Source of the DNA: Owenia fusiformis
Lineage: Eukaryota; Annelida; Polychaeta; Sabellida; Oweniidae
Assembly (NCBI GenBank): GCA_903813345.2
Contig: CAIIXF020000011.1
Span: 14,057,754-14,121,753, forward strand
Length of the DNA stretch: 64,000 nt
Direction: 5' to 3'
Numbering within the stretch: the stretch's first letter is position 1; each line of letters opens with the position of its first letter. Below the pieces are notes generated by a model. The model did no database searches, was not told the DNA's origin, and saw only the letters and a program-made list of their open reading frames with translations. This document shows, one piece after another, positions 45,489 to 56,300 of this stretch. The position numbers and the translations under genes are program-made.

Positions 45489-46752
45489 CAGAGCCCATGG
45501 TGGTATGGAAGAAACAGTGATGCCACGATAGGTGGTAGGTAGGAAATTTTCTTTTTTTAAATACGGGGAAAGAAGTCCTTTTTGGATATTTGGGACTCGT
45601 GGATGTCGAAGAATCTGCAGAATCATTGTTTGAATATAATGTTTTTTAAGATGTTGATAATCAGGGTATCCATACCCTGCGCGAATAGAAGACGAAGCTC
45701 CGTCTTTAAAAAGTGAAGTCGAACGAATGCAAAGGGTGTATGGTGTCCACTAGTTCCTGGTGAACAGGTGAAGGGAACTGTTGATCCGTATCGATGCATA
45801 TGGTATTCATGGCTTTCACATCATTTTCCACTTGTTGTTGCTATTTTATGTCGACGTTTTGTCTTGTGCTGGTGTTGATAGCTTAGACTTAAAGTAGGAA
45901 GCCCAAACTTCATAGAACTCATCGGGGTTGGTATGGACCTGACTTTATAGTGCAATTCGGAAAGAGTGTTTTTTTTTGTTTTCCGTTGTTTTTAATTAGG
46001 GTATGGAATAGTTTGTTATCCAGGGATATGATCTAACATGAGTAGGCTAAGCCTAGTTTTCCGCTTCAGGTGAGCTTCTGCTGCGCATGAGTGATCTCAA
46101 CTGTGTTTTAGATTTCTTGTAATTTATTAATGTTGTGCTGTTTTGATTCTTAGGCGACCATCTTTTCTATCTCCAGAATTGTTCCCTGTTGGCCCTCTCG
46201 TGGCATTTTCTATATATGGCGATGAAAGATTGTCTTTTGACGCTTCTTGGTTGTTTTACGTGGGGGGAAAGTTGCTTGCTCAGCTTTCCTTATATCACTA
46301 GGCATGGGTTAGGCGAAAAGCGGCTTATGCAACAGATTAACGATATCATTTTTACATTCTTTCCAAGTTGCGCCCATTGGTATCACGGAAACAGAAACGC
46401 CATACTTGACTTTGAAACTCCTGAGATGGATAAATTAGTAATTTAGTGTATCTACGGTTGATCAACAAAATTGAAACGTTCGACATTGCGCGTAAGTTTT
46501 GACGTTCGTTTATTGATTGCAAACGTTCTGACAACAAGGCAGATTGAGTCGACTTGTCGAAGCTGTTTGCTTCAAATCAGCATACAATTATATAAAAGCT
46601 GCAAATACTTGTTTAAGTAAGTACAATATGTTTTCAAGTTTGAGATATTTTGACAGAAAATATTGGAAGAACCTGTGAAAAACTATGAAGCAGTAAACAT
46701 GTGGATTTAAAAAATCTTGCCACTGGCGCTGGATCTTTTTATGAAATCAGCA
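45489..46752. other. No gene recognised
   Basis: Unique sequence. A ~50-bp segment at 45686-45737 (AAGTCGAAC-AATGCAAAGG core) recurs at 62153-62203. The pre-LINE target at 45475 is a hairpin (ATGGGCTTT/GAGCCCAT). Confidence 0.4.
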
Positions 46753-46760
46753 CTTTTCAC

Positions 46761-47342
46761 CATAGGCTAAGGGTTAAGTAATAGTAAGCTGTATATATAA
46801 GAGACAGGTGAACAACTCTGACTTAGACCACTTGTTAAGATGGAGATTTCAACAATATTTAGTGTATTATTTTCAAAAAGCCATGGGGAGTTGATATAAA
46901 ATTGATAGTTTGTAGCTCTTACCTAAGATTGAAACTCAGTCAGATGATATAGAGTGAATAATGCTGTCTAAAAGAGAGGATTTCTGAAAACCTACAATTG
47001 CCTGGCAAGTTCATTAGTAAACAAGTGATCTGATTGGTCACTGCTGACCTCCCTGACCTCCACCAGTGACAATCAGTTTCAGCTTGCCAGGCAATTGTAG
47101 GTTTCCATAGTTGTTGTTTTATATGCAGTATAATATGCAGTTTTTAGATAAAGATTTGAAAAAAACAATGATATAAGTTTGAAAAACACTTTGAAGAAGA
47201 TTTTGGAGAAATTTTGGAATAAAATTTGATACCAGTAAGGAGAACTAGTGCCAAGACTAAAAAAATTTGAATAATTTTCAATCTTACTTGTGGACCTGTC
47301 TCTTATATATACAGCTTACTATTACTTAACCCTTAGCCTATG
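46761..47342. mobile_element. 582-bp MITE, 49-bp perfect TIRs, 8-bp TSD
   Basis: Begins CATAGGCTAAGGGTTAAGTA. The first 49 bases are repeated exactly, inverted, at 47294-47342. CTTTTCAC flanks both sides (46753-46760, 47343-47350). Eight-base duplications occur with hAT and P-type elements. CA-starting ends fit a P-type better than the usual CAG of hAT, but the superfamily is unproven. The interior has a secondary hairpin at 46988-47104. No coding capacity. A 67-bp relative lies at 50661. Confidence 0.9.
46988..47104. repeat. Nested hairpin inside the 582-bp MITE
   Basis: AAACCTACAATTGCCTGGCA at 46988 is repeated inverted at 47083-47104, with a partly paired interior (TGATCTGATTGGTCACTG / CAGTGACAATCA). 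It could be a second small insertion. Confidence 0.6.
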
Positions 47343-47350
47343 CTTTTCAC

Positions 47351-47659
47351 CTAAGCTAAATCCAGTGCCAAGAGAAAAGTCATAAGTCAGACAGTATGCA
47401 GTTATGATTTGAGGCAAGGACAAATCAGTAGTCTATATTCTCCTTTCCAAGTTCAATAAGGAAATTGGAATTTACAAGCGTATCCAAGCTTACTCACTTC
47501 GAGAGCCATGTTAGATTTTGAAACTTATGGCTCTCAAACGGAGAAGTGAACAGTTGATCAATAGTGACCTTTGAAATTGAATTAAGTCGATCCGCGGCTT
47601 ACTTTTGGTCTCTAACTGTGTCTTACATCAGTATCATCAATCCGTGTAAGTATTGGAGC
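47351..47659. other. No feature recognised
   Basis: Unique sequence. Contains GAGAGCCAT / ATGGCTCTC near 47500-47530, a short hairpin. Confidence 0.4.
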
Positions 47660-47917
47660 GCTGGAGTACTTCTTTTTCGATCAAGACTTGTAAATTGTTC
47701 ATCGAGTTAAAGTTTTACAGACCTATTTCCAATATGGCGGTTTGCTAGGTGCGAGATACGCCACGAACGAAATGAATTTTGAGAATTAGTTAGGTTCGGA
47801 CAACCTCCGGAGATTTACGAAAATGTCCGAGCAGAAACCGCCATATTGGAATTTGGCAGTAAAACGATTCACTCGACTAACAATTACAAGTCTTGATCGA
47901 AAAAGAAGTACTCCAGC
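47660..47917. repeat. 258-bp foldback
   Basis: GCTGGAGTACTTCTTTTTCG at 47660 is matched inverted at 47898-47917. Pairing continues through GATCAAGACTTGTAA to CCAATATGGCGG (47731) and CCGCCATATTGG (47839). Arms are about 82 bp with mismatches; the loop is about 95 bp. The open frame across it (47823-48353 +) is not a convincing gene. Confidence 0.7.
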
Positions 47918-48466
47918 AGGGTTAGGTAACGTATATACAACGACCATTCTCATACCAGAAGAGCAAAAGTCCGACCATTGCCATACCTCAGAAGTCAGAA
48001 ATTTCCGGGCATTCCCATACCAAATCCTAAAATATGGGTCCATTGCCATACCAAACGTTGAAAAAGGTACCCCACATGCGCCGAGGATCCCCGTCAAGGT
48101 TTATATATATATAATGAACCCCCCGGGAGCAAGGATTTGTCAACACTTTTTGAAAAATTCCAGGGGGTTCACTTCAGTGACTATTTTGGTCCAAAAAATT
48201 TTCGCCATGTGGGTGTGTTTTGACTTTTTCTTATTTTTGGCATTTATGGAAATTATGCATATAGTCATAGTGATAGCAAAAGCTTTGCCTTCAATCTCAA
48301 TTAAGCAATCCGAACCCACATTTATGGGGTATACCCATGGGACCTGGGGTTGAACTAGAATCCTGATGGCCACGGAATGGCTATTGTAGCTCTTCAAAAT
48401 GGAGATGAGTACTATTGCGCAACATAATCAACACTGAAGGACAATCTAGCAAATATTCATACAATG
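47918..48466. other. No gene recognised
   Basis: Contains repeated CCATTGCCATACC-type phrases at about 47940-48050 and a short hairpin TGAACCCCC...GGGGGTTCA at 48114-48171. Confidence 0.4.
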
Positions 48467-48471
48467 ATCAA

Positions 48472-50592
48472 CACAGGCTGGTATCGAAAAAATTGTCCGC
48501 TGTGACGGAGCGTGCTATTTTGCATAGAAACACTAAGAAATCCACACAATTTATTTTTTACTCATATGTTTTGCTATATCAAAGAAAATTACTGACTCCA
48601 TGCAATGAATATATCATTTGCGGGTAACTTTAACTTCTGTTTGAAGTCCAACAACGCTAAGAGTAAAAGCTATTGAAAACGGCGTCGGAGTATCATACTC
48701 CAAAATGTACCATGTCTTTTATTTCTTTTTAATGGTACAAAATAGCGACACGATAATATTTACATATGTTTTCAGCATAACTCTGAAGGTATTAATGAGA
48801 TCTTTATGTATTGGGTATTTTTAATTTTTTTTATAAAAAATAATGTTTAAATTTTTTGTCCGCTGTGACGGAGCAGTTTCAAATCTGAAATACGTTAAGA
48901 ATTTAGATTTATAATATATCTCTTTATAACTGCACGTTAGAGGAGGGAGCATATCAAATCTCTTTCGTAAAGTATTCTGAAAAATAAAACGGAATAAAAG
49001 TACACAATTCAAATTCTGAGATGTATATACGACCACTCTTTAAGTTTCTTTTCTCAGTTTGTACTGTAATCCAAGTTATGCATGGTAACTCATGAAAACG
49101 ATAGTCAACTTTATTTCAGTATAGGGTATTTGCCTTTCGTTGTGCCTACTGTGGATCCATCACCTGACATGGTCATTTTTATGGTAACTTATATACAGTA
49201 ATATTATGTGGTAAAAGGTTATACATCTGTCGAAATGCAGGATGTCTGTGTTGCTATTTCGAATAAATAATTCATATTAGCCCTATCTATGTTACGCGGT
49301 ACGGTAAACACGATACAAAAATATGCCATATTCCGCAACGAATATGCCATATTCACTTGCGGTGTATGACAGATTCACCTGCGGTATATGGCATACACAC
49401 TAACCAATGAGAACGTGATACGGAAGTATGCAATTGTCAATTGCATCGATTGAACGAACAAGTAAAACTTTATAAATTATTATAATGATTACTAAATCAA
49501 CAGTACAATTTAAGGAATACATCAACGTATGCAGAAGTATCACTCGCCAATCTCACGTAATAAACTTACCCAATCAATCCAGGATTCATATATTAGTACT
49601 CGACGCACTGACAGTATTGGTAATCCAGGGTAGTTTAACATACAGAGTCGATTCTCGCAACCAATCAAACCAAGTCTTTCTGTATCACGTTTTTCAACTG
49701 CGGAATATGTCATATTCACCTGCTGTATACGGCATATTCCGCAAGTGAGTATGACATATTCTGAAGGTGAGTATCGGGTATTCACTGAATTCAATGCATC
49801 ACATATTCACTGCGGAATATCGCATACTCACCTGCGGAATATGCCATATACTGCAGGTGAGTATCACAAATACCGCGCAACCATGAATGTATGCCATATT
49901 CCGCGTAACAATTTACACTACACGTGACATTCCAAGACGTCTTGGCGAAAAGGTATTAGAAATATTATGTTAAGTTTACACCATGTTGATTCATGTTGAT
50001 TTCAGTACAAACCTCCGAAAAATGCTAAGAGTGGTCGTTTTTATATCTCAGATTTACATTACCCCAGATCTCCCAGAGGCTACTTGTCATAATTTAGGAA
50101 AGTGATTTGTGACGTTCTCTCTTGTAAGGGTACTTTTAAAAGGTATAATTTGAATCTTAAATTCTTAACGTAGTTCACAGTTAAAACTGCTCCGTCACAG
50201 CTGACAAAAAATGTAAACATTATTTTTTATAAAAAATATTAAAAATACCCAATACATCAAGATATCATTAATACCTTCAGAGTTATGCTGAAAACATATG
50301 TAAATATTATCGTGTCACTATATTGTACCATTAAAAAGAAATAAACGAAATGGCACATTTTGGAGTAGGATACCCCGGCGCCGTTTTCAATAGCTTTTAC
50401 TCTTAGCGTTGTTGGACTTCAAACAAAAGTTAAAGTTACCCGCAAATGATATACCCATTGCATGGAGTAAGAAACTTTCTTTGGTATAGCGAAACATATG
50501 AGTAAAAAAATAAATTGTGTGGGTTTCTTAGTGTTTCTATGCAAAATAGCACGCTCCGTCACAGCGGACAAATTTTTCGATACCAGCCTGTG
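48472..50592. mobile_element. 2.1-kb foldback element with CACAGG ends and 5-bp TSD
   Basis: The left end CACAGGCTGGTATCGAAAAA is inverted at the right end. ATCAA flanks both sides (48467-48471, 50593-50597). The two arms are inverted copies for about 550-600 bp each. Within each arm GTCCGCTGTGACGGAGC occurs near the tip and again about 370 bp in (the right inner copy has CAGCTGACA). The central ~900 bp holds many inverted copies of GCCATATTCCGC / GCGGAATATGGC (about 49310-49910). CAC-starting ends with a 5-bp duplication are the Transib pattern. No transposase, so non-autonomous. Confidence 0.8.
49310..49912. repeat. Palindromic GCGGAATATGGCATA motif cluster
   Basis: Ten or so scattered copies in both orientations of TATGCCATATTC and CACCTGCGGAATATG, bracketed by TTACGCGG (about 49291) and CCGCGTAA (about 49901). 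It may be an inner element nested in the 2.1-kb foldback. Confidence 0.6.
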
Positions 50593-50660
50593 ATCAAGTC
50601 TTAACAGTGGAGATTGTTCTGGATATGTTTTTTTCACACGATTTGGACTTGTTTTGTAAG

Positions 50661-50727
50661 CATAGGCAAAGGGAAAAGTAACAGATCTTCTATATACGGC
50701 TTACTATTACTTTACCCTTTGCCTATG
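50661..50727. mobile_element. 67-bp minimal MITE of the CATAGGC family, 8-bp TSD
   Basis: CATAGGCAAAGGGAAAAGTA at the left and TACTTTACCCTTTGCCTATG at the right are inverted repeats with one mismatch over 20. Both sides carry TTTGTAAG (50653-50660, 50728-50735). The right end matches the termini of the 582-bp element at 46761 (GCTTACTATTACTT). The element is hardly more than two TIRs back to back. Confidence 0.85.
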
Positions 50728-50735
50728 TTTGTAAG

Positions 50736-51470
50736 AATGGAGCAAAAAGGTAAGAATACCCCATATTTTACAAACCAGAGACGTCTGTACGAACTAACAA
50801 TTCTTGAGTTCTATTTCTATTCTAAGATGTTCTATTTCATACCCATGGATCTATTTTAGGATCATTCCATCATACTTTAATTAAGTAATCTGCATTTAGT
50901 GTTATTTAATTAATATATAACTATCTAGGCCTTAGAAAACATTAAAAAACGACTCCTTGAGGATAACCATCAATTTGATTCCTTTTCATTAACTAAATCT
51001 AATAAATGCACTTTCGAATTTCAAATAAATGTCAAAGTGCTCTCAAATAACGAAAGTGAAAGTGTTTGGGGGTTGTCAGGAATCCCCCAAAACAAATGTC
51101 ACAATGAATGTCTTCATGTCATCCAACGTACATTGATGACGTAATACTCATAGCCCGCTTTTGTGGAAATCCAATGTAATGTGACGTAATTTCCGCAACA
51201 ACGATATATTCTGAGAAACCAACTCTTAGTGGATTCCCCAAATTATTTTACATTTATATAAAAAATGATCCAAACTAGGGTATAATAAGCATTCTATCAT
51301 ATTGCAATCGATGATTTAAGGTGGGCCCTAGCCCCTCATTAAATACACTGGACGTAACATTCTATATAAAATGCTAAAAGTAGGGGTCATTGTAAAAGCT
51401 CCCACTCCGTCTATATTTTATAAATTTACATTTTCTTCATATGGAATGAAAGTTTAATATCCACTCAATG
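50736..51470. other. No gene recognised
   Basis: Unique AT-rich sequence. No repeat or coding structure seen. Confidence 0.4.
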
Positions 51471-51472
51471 TA

Positions 51473-51784
51473 CAGGGTGTCCTGAAAGTATGCCCCCCCC
51501 CCCCTAGGCAGACATATTGCAATGTTGTCATTGTACGTGTCATATATCATATTAAAGCTTATTCAAAGTTACATTGATTCACCAAGTATCATGGTTCAAC
51601 TCTCAAATGTGAAAAGATTACAGGCATTTCAAAATTTTGAATTTTCATTATTTTGACAAAACACTAACATTTAAAATGACTGTAACTTTTTCCCATTTGG
51701 GGGTTAAACCATGATACTTGGCAAATCATTGTAACTTTGGATAAGCTTTAAAATGATATGTGACACATACTATGAGGACACTGG
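51473..51784. repeat. ~312-bp inverted-repeat element
   Basis: CAGGGTGTCCTGAAAGTATG at the left has a degenerate inverse at the right (CATACTATGAGGACACTG). Inner arms pair better (AAAGCTTATTCAAAGTTACA / GTAACTTTGGATAAGCTTTA and CCAAGTATCATGGTT / AACCATGATACTTGG). Probably an old MITE. TSD not clear. Confidence 0.6.
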
Positions 51785-52585
51785 CAGGCCTCGAAATTAG
51801 CGTTGCAAAGGTAGCGATTCGCTACCTGTTTTCCCAGAACACTACTTGTCATTTTCTCCAGCCGAAGATTCGGTAAAAAAAGACAGAACTTCGAGAAATG
51901 AAGTGAGCGATAATAGAGTACTCACACTAAAACGTGATAAAAATGATATTTTTGCCTGAAAATCACTAGCCTACCTTGTATTCAATGAATACATATACAT
52001 CGATTCATCAGAAAAATACTAACACTGACAGAATCGCTCACTTTCCGATATAACAAGACTATAGCATACGATTTGTGCAAATAATGCGTTTGTGGGTACC
52101 TGAAGTTAGACTTTGTAGCATGACAGCAATTTTATAACAAAATTTATCAACCTACCTCTCAAGTTTTTTAAAAAACAAGTCCAAATTGTGTGAAATAACA
52201 CATCCGGAACAATCTCCACTGTTAACACTTTGGCACAGTGATTAATTGCGATCATGCATCCGTACATTTCTCATGTAGCTAAACCTTTCTGGCCCAGTTA
52301 TCTACTTCCTGAATCTGAAATGTCGGTAGATCTACGACTGTTGGAAAGTAGATAACTGGGCCGCTGGGCCAGATAAGTCTAGCTAATCTCTCATGCAGAT
52401 GATAAAATTCATGGGAACTTTCCTACGTGAGAAAAAAGCCACTGCAGAAAATATACTTATATACTTAAATATACAATTTATATGTATTGTTTTTTTTTCA
52501 GATGGATATCACACATTGACCTCATTCTGGAGAAGATAAAAATTAGTAGGTCTCGTTTTCTGAAACCTGATTCACAGTCATAGCA
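51785..52585. other. Upstream region of the KASH5-like gene
   Basis: Contains a small hairpin at 52288-52373 (GGCCCAGTTATCTACTT inverted). A T9CAG acceptor at 52491-52501 suggests that the first coding exon begins as 5' UTR at 52502 and that a further upstream non-coding exon exists. No promoter was identified. Confidence 0.4.
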
Positions 52586-53335
52586 ATGAGTGGATTTGTT
52601 GATGGTTTGTGCCCTGTATTAAAGAGCCCTGTATTAAATGGAAGACAGTCTTCAATGACAAGCCTACAGGGCTCAGAAAATGGTTCAGGAGGCTTACCTA
52701 GCAGTCCATTTCGCAAAGCATTGAGTGGTCATATCATGGCAAGGACCCCAGGACAAAGTAGCCCATCTTCAAAAAGTATCATGAAACAAAAGAGTCCATC
52801 TCCCAGAATTCAGAATGGTTCCTTCAAGCAAACATCAAATAGCAAGACAACAATGAGTCATTCTAAAAAACAAAGTACGCTGACTCCCAAAATGCCATAC
52901 AAACAGGATAGCCCAGCAACCAGCATTCCTGAAATGAGTCCCTTTAGACAAGCATTGAGTAGTAAAATCACATGTTCTAATCAAGGCAGCCAATCCCCCA
53001 GAAAGCAATGCACCCAAGAGAAACAATCTCCCAGAATTCATCCAAATTCAGAAAGCTCCATTCAGCTTACCAACTCTCCCGAGAAGAAACAAAATGAGGG
53101 AATCAAACCAAGCTATTTTGGCCAAATGAAAGTAGACAAAACCAGACAGGAGTTGGAGTTAAGTCCCCAGAATTGTCTAGAAAATAGTCCAAAGGGTAAT
53201 GGCACATTTGGAGGATTGACAGAGGATGATGTCATAGATTGCTTATTCTTTAGCTGTGGAGGGGGACTCCAACAAAGTGTTCCAACCTCTCGTCTCTTAG
53301 ATTATCTCCAGTGTTCTATTGTAGACAATTATGAG
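52586..53335 (+). CDS. KASH5-like exon 1 (coding): SP-rich N-terminus and start of EF-hand
   Basis: 250 codons, ending in phase 0 at GAG before GTAAGT. Contains two related blocks (SPFRKALSGHI and SPFRQALSSKI) and many S/T-P sites, which suggests phosphorylation by proline-directed kinases. The last ~40 residues begin the EF-hand domain. The open frame continues to 53476 into intron, but the consensus donor and continuity with the next exon favour splicing here. Confidence 0.8.
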
Positions 53336-56300
53336 GTAAGTTTATTGCAGGGAATATTATACAAGTATTTCACTCATTGGGTGAATACATGCATCTTTCA
53401 CAGACAAGTGATATTCCACGAAGCTAGTGGATATCATCTTGTGAAAGTGTCACAGGTATTCACTGAAGTAGAGTGAAACATTTGTTTTATTATATCAACT
53501 GTCACTGTCTCTTGATTCCGTGGCATTTATTCGACATTGTGTTGGCTCTGCATTTGTTCTAATTTTTTTTTGTTTTCAGTTCACATTTTTGAACATTTTG
53601 CAAGTTTATAATGTTCCAAGTCAAATCGATCCATTCAACAAAAACTTTTTACTTGTGTACATTTTCAATTTATTTTAACTTTTCTTTGTCAGAAATTCAT
53701 TTAATCTTTTCTTGTCTGCCATGATGACTTACACTGAACAAAATTATTTTCTTTGCAAATTCCTGGGAGCAGTGAATACCGCCATGCATGGCTAGATATT
53801 CACTGGTTCTCTAAATTAAATTGATAACCATGACAATGACTAGTGATTACAATCATACAATTGCTAACTTGACAGTGATATGATAATAGAATTTCCTCAA
53901 AAAGGCTAAAGAAAATCTGGCAATTTTAAATCAAGGTTAAATTAATAGAGTATGGGTGCTGTTAGGTATTGATGAGGCTATTATGGGAAATAAAGTTTCA
54001 GATTTCAAATAAAAGTTTTTTAATCATAAAATATTTGACTATTCAGGGCAAAACATATTAACTTTTTTACACCACTGCGTTCAAAAGACTATTAATACTA
54101 TTTGAATACTGTATACACTTATTTTGACGCTACTTAATTTGATGGATTTACTCAATTTCAAATATTGGTGGCTATTTAATTTGGCGGATTCAGGACTGAA
54201 GTTTAATTTTTGTAGATGTTTATGTCATGAGGACATGTGTTTACTAAGATATTTTCTGTATTTCTTTTGGATTAATGTAGAATTGATGACATGTTGACAG
54301 GAAAAGGGGCCCCTAATTTCTGAAGTGCATTGGACAAAAATTCCAAACTGAAATTTGACGGAAAATTATTTTGGCAGATTTTCTGAATCCGCCAATCCGT
54401 CAAATTAAAACAGGAGCCAAATTAAGTGTATAGTACTAAAATGTCATACCTAATGTGCCACTTAAATGTTTTAGCATATTAAAAAATGTGTGCACCCTAT
54501 TGCTTATTTATCAACCAATTTTCTTAATTTTTTCTATAAAAGACACATGAGGATGAATGCTACACATTGTTGTGAATAATCGCTTTTGAACCATTGCGTT
54601 AACTCTAAAAGGTTTTAAATAAATTTCAGAATTTTTGAACAAAAAGTCCTTCTTGAACCACTTTTTGAAATTTAAGAACAAAGTTTCACATATCACATTT
54701 TGATAAAATTGGGTAAGACTACAATATAAAGCCAAAGTGGTTTCAACTTTATGTGGAACCTTTAAAATAATATATCCAAAATCCTGTCAGCTTATTTTTA
54801 CCATCTTTATAGAATCATAAACATCTCACAAAATGAGGAAGAAATCCTGAAAAAAGACAAATATTATATATATATATTTTCAAAAAACAATGTAATATAA
54901 AATAGTATTGCGAATTAAGTAAACATATATTACACTTAAAGTGCAATCTCATTACAAAAGCCTAAAGATGAAATAAAAATGTTCATTGCAAAGCTATTGT
55001 TGATCTGGAAAGTATACACTTAAAGTTTCTGTGTGACTATTTATAGACCAGGTCACTACTTAAAAACTTGGCCTTGACATTTGACCCTGAAGGAGTTGAT
55101 GTCGAGATTGATCTCAAGACATACAGATGCTGCATTCAGAACTGGATACAGAAAATTAAACAGTCAAATCATGAGTAAGATGTACAATTTAGCATATTTA
55201 AGGGATTTAGTAATTTTAGAATATTGGTAAATTATTAATTTTTTACTAAGAAAAAGCTGAAATGCAAATTATATACACTGGGTTGTTCAGTGTGAGGCTG
55301 GGATGTTTTATTTTATCCCATGGTTGCAAGGATATAGATCGAATATCACATGAAGATATATTTGATATGTGGATCAAGATATCATATTTTATCAAAAAAT
55401 TCACAAACCATCGAATATCACTTTTAAACTATCGAATATCACGTCTTAAAAAGTGATATTCGATGGTTTGAAAGGTGATATTCGATGGTTTCGAATTTTT
55501 TCAAAAAAAAATTCTTTTTACATTTTTTAATTATATTCAAAAATATTTTTTAAAAGTTTCAAAATTTCCAAAAAAATGTTCAACATTTTTTCACAAATTT
55601 TTTCAATTATTTTTTCAAATTTTTTCTCAAATTATATTTTTCAACTTTTTTCGCTTATGATGATTTCCCATGGGATAAACGGAAAATCCTATGGTTTTTC
55701 AAAAATATCAATTATATCCACTCATGGATACAAATGATATTTTTTCAAAACCATAGGATATTCCTATAATATATTAGTGGAATTTTTCGCGCTTTCTCTT
55801 TCAATCATACGATTAAAAAGAACCGCACATGAGCTCTTTTATTATATTATTTGGGTAGGGGTGGTTTGTGGTAGAATTTTGAAATTGTAGCTTTTATATT
55901 AGGAAACACTTATCGGATACCCCTAAACAATCGGTTTGAATAAACGATAAACTTAGGGTCATTTTCTCTCTTGTATTATATAGCTGACCTTGGGCATTGA
56001 CATAACATGACGTCCAAATTTTTAACAATGGACTTGGATGGTCTTGCTAAATTTCTGATTTCAGCAAGTAGTAAATGATACTATAATAACACTTTTGGAT
56101 TTAATTTCAGAAGTGATGATGAAATACCCGAGGATCCTTTACCTGGCCCCACAAGTCATACTTATAGTACCAAGCCTACACTTCAGATGTGTGGGCTTCA
56201 AGCACAAGGACCACATATGCAAGGGTCTCAGGCTTTAGGGTCTCATAAGGCTTTTCATAAGCACTCAGAAAACAACTTTGGCAGAGATGTGGAGCATCAC

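Noticed and set aside
47823-48353. 176-codon plus-strand frame
   Set aside because: Starts in the arm of a foldback, contains repetitive CCATTGCCATACC translation, and shows no domain.
48866-48880. CGCTGTGACG in the 2.1-kb foldback equals the right junction of the 13.3-kb insert (CGCTGTG + ACG)
   Set aside because: Only ten bases, and in the junction the ACG is target sequence. The rest of the ends do not match, so it is taken as coincidence.
49310-49912. Regularly repeated palindromes considered as a CRISPR-like array
   Set aside because: Spacing is irregular, repeats occur in both orientations and mutate freely, there are no unique spacers of constant size, and the genome is eukaryotic.
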